Shown here: positions 56,188-64,000 of the stretch, in pieces
How positions within the stretch are numbered: position 1 is the first letter of the stretch
Layout: each line of letters opens with the position of its first letter
Origin: Takakia lepidozioides
Taxonomy: Eukaryota > Streptophyta > Takakiopsida > Takakiales > Takakiaceae
NCBI GenBank assembly: GCA_030704615.1
Contig: CM060733.1
Coordinates: 74,190,907 to 74,254,906, forward strand
Length of the DNA stretch: 64,000 bases
Direction of reading: 5' to 3'
Notes under the pieces: generated by a model
Told to the model about the DNA's origin: nothing
The model's database searches: none
What the model saw: the letters and a program-made list of their open reading frames with translations, nothing else
Made by a program: the position numbers and the translations under genes

Positions 56188-58389
56188 TCAGTCTGACTCA
56201 GAGTCAGTACAATGTATCCCCTCTTCCTCTGCATCTAAGTCTAAGTATTTTAGAACACCGGATCCACGCTGGATACACCTACGGCTGGCCACTAAAAAGT
56301 CAGGGGATAGGGACTCGGCCGCGTGAAGTGCCATTGCTTCGGCATAAACAGGGAGCAGAAAATTGGAAAGGGGGCTGTCGAAAACAGACTCGCCAGAAAT
56401 GACTGTATCTCCTGAAGATCCACCGCTGCCTTTCCTGAAAGACAGCCTGAAAAAGTTATTACTGTAACTTTGATGTTATCGAGAAATTGAGTATGACTCC
56501 CAAAGAGGGTTTAGCACTTACTTACATGAAAAGTCGTTGTCGACCTGCTTATCTTCGGGATCGTCATCATTTCGAATTTGAATCCGATCAGTCTGTGTGC
56601 CGGAAGTGGAGCCAGACAAAAGGGGGAGGAGCACGGTGTTGTAGAGGTCAGAATCACCCTCCATGCCAAAAAGGCTTCTTCCGCCTGCCTTGCATGCGTG
56701 GTAAGTTGCTCCTGCACCAGACAGGAGAACATGAACAGTTTGGAGGGGGGGATTTAAGCAGATGAAACTGTTGAAAGGAAACCAATTCGGAAGGGAAAAA
56801 CGAACCTGTGGACACAGAAAGATCGACCACCCGTGCAGAGCGGTGGCTGCATGACTCCAGCAGTATTTGCATGAATGCTGGTGACTTTTCCTTTGCACCT
56901 CTCCAGGGAGTGCCATCTGGTCTCTTCAGAGTCTGACTGGACTGCATGAAGTTGTACAAAATGTCATCGACATGGGGTTCATAGGGGGGGTTGACGAAAC
57001 AACCCTGGTCAGAAATCTCAAAGCTGCGGATGGAGGATGGTGTCTTTGATGTGCGAATCCTCCGCAGGCAGATTGCCTCGAACATCCTCGTCTGGCAAAG
57101 ATAGCAGGTTAGTGTGGTAAACACAATCTATAGTGGAAGTGTGTACATCGGCTATTCAGAACTCTGACACAAAAAATCATGAATCGTTGATGATCGGTGT
57201 CGATCATAAAACATTCTACTACAGTGGAGCTGCAGAGAAAATTGAAACTCATGATCAAAGCACAAGCAGAAGGGAGATGGCATACCAGCTGACCAGGGAA
57301 GCCCCCTTTCACAAGGTAGAGGCTGTTCACACAATTCCATGTGCGCAAAACTTCAAACCCTGAAGACTTGAGGTATGATGCCAATGCCCGACGACTATCA
57401 TTGTCACATGACTGAAAAAGCAGAAGTGTCCCTGCATCAGAGAGGAAATTGTTACAGAACCCGAACACCCAACTCCAGTAGTTGTCCTCGAATTTGTTCC
57501 AGCCTGCCGTCTTGCCCTTTGGAAGAACTTCTGGCACAGCCTGGCCATCCGGGATGTCGAGAATGACAATGTCGGCCGCATAAGTTTTCTGCACACCGCA
57601 CACGAAGGTGGGACCTGTGCTCACCTGCAACAGACATGTTTTTTATAAGAACGATGGCAAGAATGTTTTCAAAGAACGAGACTGAAATAGTGCCAACGAA
57701 ACTTTCAGAGAAAAAGGAAAGAAACTGGAATTCTCACCAGATTGAGGAATGAGATTATATTGTCCCAGGTAGGGGATGGCACCCCAGTGTATCCTCTCTT
57801 TCGACTCTGCATCATCGAAAGCCAACCCTCATTAACAATTTTCATCTCTCCTGCTGAATCAGAACGGGAAGGGTGTGGCTTGGCATCGAACACGCACTGA
57901 AGAGTGCGGGTATATCTTCCAGCACTAAAGTCCTGCCCACTCTCCATCTCCTTTTCATTCTCCTTCCCCTTGTCCTTTTCCTTCTCTTTGGACTTGTCTT
58001 TGTCCTTTGGCTTTGCTGGTGAGATGGCTATGACATCAACAGCCTTGTCTTTTGGTTTGCGGCCCGCCTTCTTTCCCTTCTGCGGCGTTCCCTGAGCATC
58101 AGGCTCCTTGGCAGCCAAGGTTGCTATGTTTCGTTGATACTCTTCGTCAGTCAAAGGCGCCAGCATCTCAGCGTTATTGTTCAAGTATTTCATATGCTGT
58201 TCTTGAAAGGTCGTGTGCTCAGGTGGGCAGTCAAGGTACCACCCACAGTCTCTGAAGTGAGAAGGACTCCAGTCCTTCAATATCCCTGCAGTATACATGG
58301 TTGGATCGTTTGCAGGGTCCGACTACATGTCCAGATAGTCGGGAATTCCGCTCAGGTGATTTCCTTCCATAAGCACATATTTCGTGTAC
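56188..58389 (-). pseudogene. Permuted DNA-methyltransferase-like gene (element B), five exons, one TAG
   Basis: Minus strand exons 58389-57738, 57624-57286, 57091-56806, 56711-56522 and 56434-56188, all GT-AG. Phases fit at all four joins and the chain ends in TGA at 56188, giving about 571 codons. Exon 1: YTKYVLMEGNHL, YTAGILKDW, a long Lys/Asp/Glu linker, SPTWDNIISFLNL. Exon 2: motif-IV-like DIVILDIPDG (57545-57573), FLSDAGTLLLFQ, SYLKSSGFEVLRTWN. Exons 3-4: KEKSPAF-like, then RVVDLSVSTG joined to GATYHACKAGGRSLFGMEGD, the motif I strand-loop-helix and acidic end expected for S-adenosylmethionine binding. Exon 5: LLPVYAEA and an acidic tail. One TAG at 58325 stands for the tryptophan of copy A. 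An exon before 58389 is required by phase but not found: the ParB-like part seems lost here. Confidence 0.75.
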
Positions 58390-58530
58390 CTGAAAAAAGA
58401 GATAAATCCCAACCCACAAAAGCGCTCAGTGAGTAAGATGCAAGTAGAACAGAAAGAATAAAACATGGATTGAAATGGCTATGACAACTGCTCCAAGGAC
58501 CTTTCAGGACCACACTACAGCTCCAGATAT

Positions 58531-59252
58531 GAATGTCGTCAACGCCATTCAGAACATTCCATTCCATGACACTGTAAATACATCCTAATCCAGGTGAATG
58601 CAATTAATCGTTTAGAAATGACACAGACATAGAAGTGAATGTCGTCAACGACATTAAGGAATGAAGCCAAATTATTACTTAAATGAAGCAAAATCACAGG
58701 ATGGAAATAAAAAAATTGAGTAAGGAACCCTCCAGGAAAACTCAATGCACATTCATAACGAACCTATCACTGAGGACCTCACAACATCACTGTATGTGAA
58801 TGGCATCAACGCCATTCACAAAAATACAAAAAAGAAACCAATTACTTAGCTCCCCAATCCATGTAAATTGAATTTGTCGCTGTTGAATAATACAGACACA
58901 GCTGTGAATGTCGTCAACGACATTCACTTTGGATTTCTTAAAACAGAGCTTATCAAGCCTCCACATTCATCGCAAGAGGCAAAAACAATGCAGAACAACT
59001 GAATGTCTGCATTGACATTCAGCAAAATGAAGTGAGGAACCCTCACTGTAACCTCTATGGACATTACAAAAATTTAAATAACCTTGAGGACCTCTCAACA
59101 ACTCCGTATGTGAATGTCGTCAATGCCATTCAAGGACATTATCAATTCTAATCAGGGACAATATAATTGCACCCTTAGATCCTAACCAGGTGAATTCATA
59201 TACTCGCTTAAGAATGACTTAGACAAAGAAGTGAATGTCGTCAACGACATTC
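58531..59252 (+). repeat. Family-2 palindromes
   Basis: Seven copies of a 20-base palindrome with arms GAATGTCG around TCAA, at 58531, 58637, 58798, 58906, 59001, 59112 and 59233 (spacing 95-161). The inner 14 bases, TGTCGTCAACGACA, are the same as the core of family 1 in element A. They lie just upstream of methyltransferase exon 1. Confidence 0.9.
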
Positions 59253-59403
59253 AATCTGGATCTAAGATTGCAATCCATATGAAGCCACATTTTTTCCCAA
59301 AAAAACAGTAGAGTTTCAAGTATGACATTGCACCTGTACACAACTCGCATCATGGCCCACTGCCGCATTTCCGTTCCGGCGGTTCACGATTTTCAGTCTG
59401 AAC

Positions 59404-61064
59404 GGAAATGCGGTACCCCATTTCAGTTCCGGTGGTTCACGATTTTCAGTCTGAACGGAAATGCGGTACCGCATTTCCGTTCTGGAGAGTATGAAGGTCT
59501 CCCCTGGACGAAAATTCGGTGCCGCATTTCCGTCCCACACCTCCATGCCTGAGATACAAAACGGAAATGTGGCGCCGCATTTCCATTCTGGAATGTCAGA
59601 AGGTGCGACTTGGACGGAAATGCGGTGCCGCATTTCAGTTCCGGTGGTTCACGATTTTCAGTCAGAACAGAAATGCGGTACCGCATTTCCCTTCTGGAGA
59701 GTATGAAGGTCTCCCCCGGACGGAAATGCAGAGCCGCATTTCCGTCCAATTGCTCTATGCCTGAGATAGAAAACGGAAATGCGGCGCCGCATATCCGTTC
59801 TGGAATGTCGGAAGGTGGGACTTGGACGGATATGCGGTGCCGCATTTCAGTTTCGGTGGTTCACGATTTTCGCTGTGGGACGGAAATGCAGTACCCTATT
59901 TCCGTTCTGGAGAGTATGAAGGTCTCCCCCGGACGGAAATGCGGTGCAGCATTTCCCTCCCACAGCTCCATGCCACAGATAGAAAACGGAAATGTGGTGC
60001 CACATTTCAGTTCCAGTGGTTCATGATTTTCAATTAGAACGGAAATGCGGTACCGCATTTCCGTTCCATCTTCACATACCTTAGTTGTTGAACGGAAATG
60101 CCGTGCCGCATTTACGTTCTGGAGAGTATGAAGGTCTCACCCGGACAGAAATGCGGTGTCGCATTTCCCTCCCACAACTCCATGCCTGAGATACGAAACG
60201 GAAATGGGGCGCCGAATTTCTGTTGTGGAATGTCGAAAGGTGCGACTCGGACGGAAATGTTGTGCCGCATTTCAGTTCCCGTGGTTCATGATTTTCAATC
60301 AGAACGGAAATGTGGTACCGCATTTCCGTTCCACCTTCACATACCTTAGTTGTTGAACGGAATTGTCGTGCCGCATTTCCGTCCCACAGCTCCATGCCTG
60401 AGATACAAAACGGAAATGCGGCGCCTCATTTCCGTTTTGGAATGTCGGAAGGTGCGACTCGGACGGAAATGCTGTGCCGCATTTCAGTTCCAGTGGTTCA
60501 TGATTTTCAATCAGAACGGAAAAGCGGTACCGCATTTCCGTTCTACTGTCACATACCGTACTTGTTGGACGGAAATGCGTCACCGCATTTCCGTTCTGGA
60601 GAGTATAAAGGTTTCCCCCGGACGGAAATGCGGTGCCGCATTTCCATCGCAATGGTGCATGACTAAGATGCAAAACGGAAATGCGGCGCCGTATTTCCGT
60701 CCAGCAGCAATCGAAAGTAGCACACCGGACGGAAATGCGGAACCTGATTTCCGTCCACTAGATTCCATTGAAATAGACCGGACGGAAATTCGGCACCGCA
60801 TTTCCGTTCCTGCCTATCCAAAGTGTCCTAGTCAATGACAATGTGCTATCGCTATTATTTTCTACCGTGTGTTCCTAGTCTCGTTGGACCTAAATGCGAT
60901 ACCGCATTTCCGTTCTACCATGGGTCTGCTTTTACAGTGGACTGAAATTTGATACCGCATTTCCGTTGCACCAGTATTTTGGTTTCCCTGTTGACGGAAA
61001 TGCGGTTCCGCATTTCTGATCACAATCAACGAGAGGATGATGTCGAACTGAGATGCGGGACCGC
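59404..61064. repeat. Family-3 palindrome array, about 53-bp period
   Basis: About 30 copies of a 22-26-base palindrome, half-site GGAAATGCGG (or ACGGAAATGCGG) joined to its complement through a two-base centre (TA, TG, CG). Spacing is about 53 bases through 60800, looser after. The spacers of about 25 bases fall into a few recurring types (for example TTCACGATTTTCAGT, GAGAGTATGAAGGTCT, CTCCATGCCTGAGATA, GAATGTCGGAAGGTG) that recur in the same order, a higher-order unit of about 212 bp. Two more copies lie beyond the transposase at 63292-63313 and 63390-63410. Open frames here are by-products of the repeat. Confidence 0.95.
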
Positions 61065-61459
61065 ATTCCCATTCAGCCATGTGCAATGTGTTGCATAGTT
61101 CCAAAATAACACAATTGCGGCCTGTCTTAATGAGCACAACTTGGTTGTCTAACCGTTTTAACTAACTGTCCTGGCTCTTGTCAGTGCGAACGTTCATGTC
61201 TACACCGCGAATACTAGTGGATCCACCCTCAGGAGAAACTGTCCGGAGTTGTTATTTCGTCGCCGAATCGGCCATCATTGTCATACTTAGTGGATATGGA
61301 ATCACACCTCTCACCTTCATGCATGTAGCTTGAAACAATACTTTTCACTTCAATGTGCAACTTCCAATCGTTGATGGACTCCGCAGATCCACTTAGATGG
61401 TGCCTGTGAGCCTTGGTCTGTCGCTATACTGAACCTCGCACTAGCCAACTTCGTGCGGT

Positions 61460-63038
61460 GTTCGATGGCTCCGAATTCCTACGCTATAGTTTGTTGTCCT
61501 CCGCAACTTGGGAGAGCCTGGATCCCAAATGAGGGAGGACTTTGCAGAGTGACTGAAACTTACCTTTGTTCCAAATTCAAGCTCAAACCGGGCACAATTT
61601 ATTTGGAAGAAGAATGTTCCTGGACAGGTTGACGAGACCATTGTCGTGCTAGGTAACAACGGAGGTTGCGGAATCGAATGGCACGTACCCCCATCAGACA
61701 CCATCCTGTACCGAGCTGTGGGAATGCCCATTCCCTTTCCGAATCAGTCGCTGCCCACACCATCCACAAAGGAGTCGGGAAACCGACAGGCGGCCACTGC
61801 CAACAGAGAGGTATGCAACGATAATCATTCCCGACTTGGACCGTCAAGACCCTCCATAGCTTCTCGTGTGGACGTATTCGACATTTCCGACGAGGAAGAT
61901 GAGTGCATTGAGGTCCCCATGTCCTCCACACGGTCGTTCAAATCCGACATGGACGTCTCTGCAGGTGCTACGCATGTACCCTCGAGCATAACTCCAACCC
62001 GGTCCATTGTGCAGCTCCTACGGCAACATCACCTCGATGGTTCTCGCTCCGAGCTGGCTGCTCTCGACTATGCCAAATTTCCAATCAGGAAGGTAACGTA
62101 TCTGCCTCCCAAAGTCGATGGCAATGTCATCTTCGAGTTTCCACCTGTTACTTCCTCAAACAAAGCCTGAGGGATGTTAACAGACATGGATCGAAAGCAT
62201 GACGGACACCCTTGGTGTGTGACGAAGACCAGTAGCACAAAAATTGCTGATGGTGTTCGTGTATGATATGTCCTCTGTGCGAGGAAGCTGAGGTGCCTCA
62301 ATCCCGCCTGCTTCCACTTTCTCTCCAAAGGAGGGCGGAGAAACGAGACGGATTGGACTGGCACAACCCATCATCCATTCATTGTCTCCAGCCAAGCTCC
62401 TGCGGGTACTTTCAAGTGCGCACATTGCAAAGAACCACCGACGTGCATGTCCATGTGCAGAGCCAAGCAATATTACGTAATCCATTTGCTCCCGGACTTG
62501 ACTAGAGCTTGCATACACGTTGGGGTCCACTGCCACCCCTTGGCGAGAGGCAACATGCGTGAGGCTGTGCAGGAAGCACACGACATCATAAAAGAGGAGG
62601 TGAAATTGAGCCCCAAAGCCAGACCAAAGCAGATTCAGCTGAAGGCAGCCCACAAGATTGCTCCTGGTAAAATCATGTCTGAAGATGGTTCAGACCGAGT
62701 GCCCTTGAACAAAGAGGAGATGCTTGACCTGTTGGAGTCCGTCTCGCACGTTTGTAGTCCAAATATGCGGAATCACATTGTATATTGCAAGTAGGAGTTC
62801 GGCCGGGGGTCGGACATGCACTCAATCTTGCACCATTTCAGAATTACCCACCTGCAATTGCACCGACTTCCAGATCATGGCAAACAAGGGGGCATCATAC
62901 TGCCCTTGCAAGCATCTGTACTACGTGTACCTAAAGAGACTCCGGTGTAATTCCACAACTCATCACTTCATACACGCACCGGGGTTGAGCCCCCAAGAGG
63001 TGCACACTCTTCTGAATATGGATCCAGGGGACCAGTGA
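61460..63038 (+). pseudogene. Internally deleted SWIM transposase (element B)
   Basis: Plus strand. N-terminal part: LKPGTIYLEEE, EWHVPP, an acidic DISDEEDECIEVP stretch, VTYLPPKVDGNVIFEFPP, then DRKHDGHPWC and the zinc region LRCLNPACFHF, RACIHVGVHCHPL. After SPNMRNHIV (62765) the sequence jumps to the C-terminal SWIM finger (CNCTDF...PCKHLYYVYLKR, 62855-62940) and the end LSPQEVHTLLNM, stop at 63038. The whole catalytic domain and the conserved middle block of copy A are missing, and there are shifts near 62165 and 62270. Here the SWIM finger keeps all four ligands (C-x-C...C-x-H). It cannot transpose itself but could still bind DNA if expressed. Confidence 0.8.
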
Positions 63039-63884
63039 GCTTGGCTTGCGGTTCCAACACAATGGTACGCCCATCCTTTTCGGATAGTAGAACTGTATTG
63101 CTGCAAGTAGCTCTGACTCTGGCCACAGAAAGGTCCGACTTATGTCTTGCCTACCAGTAACCTGTTTTGCTCGAACTAAGATAATACTATGTCATTCACT
63201 TGTGTTTCCACGTGCATGTATTTTTGTGTGTTGGAGGGTTTATGTTTTTCTGCTCTCCCAAACTTTGCTTTCCTCATTCGACCCCCGGCAAGGAAATGTG
63301 GCGCCGCATTTCCAAGTAACGTCGTAGGTACTGGTAGATGCGGCCTTCACCAACACCAAACCGCCCAGAAATTTCGCACGTGCAAACCCTAATGCGACAC
63401 CGCATTTCCCAGTTGAGTCGCAAACCTTTCCCGCCGAATACCCGAAGATGATAGAATTGTGAAGTACTGCAGACTCTATTGGTGCAGACTCTATTGGTTC
63501 AATCGCGGCAAAAGGGTCAGCTTCATTCCAATGTTAAGGCATGTAAAACCACGGAATACTCTATACAGGCCAGTATGCGACGTCCTTTTGCCGTGGTATA
63601 CTGGATTTCACGTTGCACGGTCACTCATTTCCATGAGCGGATCTAAAAAACCATGAGCGGACTTGTTACTGACGACATATCTTCGCCGCATTACAGGATG
63701 TGGAACTTCCAAAAATGGCAAGGTCAAATTTAAAAAACTATTATTTTAATACTTGTTTCATCTGTCGCATTTCCAAATTTGTAGTAGTCTACTCATGAAA
63801 TCCGCGTGTCTTAGACTTCGGCTCACCGCTCATGCGGCTCAGGGCTCATGGCTCAAGGTTTCTGCTCATGAAATAGTAAACCTC

Positions 63885-64000
63885 CACATGATTAATCCAA
63901 TTTACCTCTCCCACTTTTGTAAGCTAGCATGCATTCTACACACTAGCCAACCATACCATGCATCACCATTCCAAACAAAATAGGAGGCGCAACATTTGGA
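63885..64000 (-). mobile_element. Fragment of the chromovirus 3' untranslated region
   Basis: Read on the minus strand, this matches 13977-14090 at about nine bases in ten. The match stops exactly at the inferred right end of element B (63884) and runs off the window. Another chromovirus copy in minus orientation therefore lies to the right. Confidence 0.8.

Larger units (their letters stand above)
55494..63884. mobile_element. Second MULE-type element with methyltransferase gene and palindrome arrays (element B)
   Basis: The left end, GGGATGCCTTGGCGTGAGC, aligns with the left end of element A. The right end, on the complementary strand, starts GAGGTTTACTATTTC then ATGAGCAGAAACC, aligning with the right end of A (GAGGGC... 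GTGAGCAGAACC). GTGAGC-type motifs repeat in both ends, and GGATGAATG repeats lie at 55690-56060. Contents: methyltransferase gene (minus), palindrome families 2 and 3, deleted SWIM transposase (plus), two more family-3 palindromes. It lacks the ParB-like exons. The 10 bases outside each end do not match each other, so the insertion was rearranged afterwards or a boundary is slightly wrong. Confidence 0.7.

Noticed and set aside
37473-58389. TAG read as glutamine (altered genetic code)
   Set aside because: Several TAG codons stand where tryptophan is expected, two families use TAG as a normal end, and host genes show no internal TAG. Deamination explains it better.
59316-60838. Several overlapping open frames of 70-160 codons on both strands
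   Set aside because: They arise because the 53-bp palindromic repeat lacks stops in several frames; the peptides are repeats of one another and match no family.
59404-61064. CRISPR array (palindromic repeats with similar-length spacers)
   Set aside because: Spacers belong to a few types recurring in fixed order, the repeats vary, no cas genes are present, and the surrounding genes are spliced eukaryotic TE genes.

Overview
The window is eukaryotic nuclear DNA from the green (streptophyte) lineage. Coding sequence is broken by GT-AG introns. One of only two host genes is a DUF579 (IRX15/GXM-type) glucuronoxylan-methyltransferase homologue, a family of streptophyte cell-wall genes. Almost everything else is nested, decayed transposable elements. 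A charophyte alga such as Chara would fit; that is inference and no species can be proven from the sequence alone.

Layout. 1-1527 is a DEAD-box RNA helicase whose 5' end lies outside the window. 1.8-7.9 kb is a pile of minus-strand LINE and Ty3/gypsy pieces, one of them interrupted by a 727-bp hAT-like element with an 8-bp target duplication, followed by a fragment of a MULE-type transposase. 7.9-15.5 kb is one chromovirus (Ty3/gypsy with chromodomain) inserted in a LINE. Its LTRs carry the same 5-bp target duplication (TGGAA), but about 5.3 kb of it, with the LINE tail, has been inverted. 15.5-21 kb is the rest of that LINE (endonuclease, reverse transcriptase, RNase H), with its RNase H segment inverted in place. 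22.1-23.3 kb is a CACTA (TNP2) transposase. 26.6-28.0 kb is the DUF579 gene, three exons, apparently intact. 30.2-31.6 kb is a piggyBac transposase relic.

The main discovery is 33475-51025. It is a 17.6-kb MULE-type transposon with terminal inverted repeats built of GTGAGCAGA motifs and a 10-bp target duplication (ATCAGCCACG). It is inserted in the gag gene of a gypsy-like element; removing it with one duplication copy rejoins gag in frame. It carries a SWIM-zinc-finger transposase on the plus strand. Divergently it carries a multi-exon gene whose exons read as a ParB-like domain followed by a permuted (beta-type) DNA-methyltransferase-like domain. It also carries large sets of a 26-bp imperfect palindrome spaced about 137 bp apart on both sides of the transposase. 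A second transposon with its own TIRs and a DUF7869-type protein sits inside it (36532-41315).

A second, shorter element of the same kind lies at 55494-63884. It has the same methyltransferase gene, with five exons whose phases all fit, an internally deleted SWIM transposase, and two further palindrome families (58.5-59.3 kb and 59.4-61.1 kb). One of those families shares the 14-base core of the 137-bp family. A third fragment of the transposase is at 7.0-7.9 kb. The working model is a MULE lineage that carries its own ParB-like/methyltransferase protein and palindromic binding-site arrays. The gene order and sites are seen; the function is inferred. Most TE reading frames are broken by TAG, TGA or TAA codons explainable by C-to-T or G-to-A change, as expected of long-methylated DNA.
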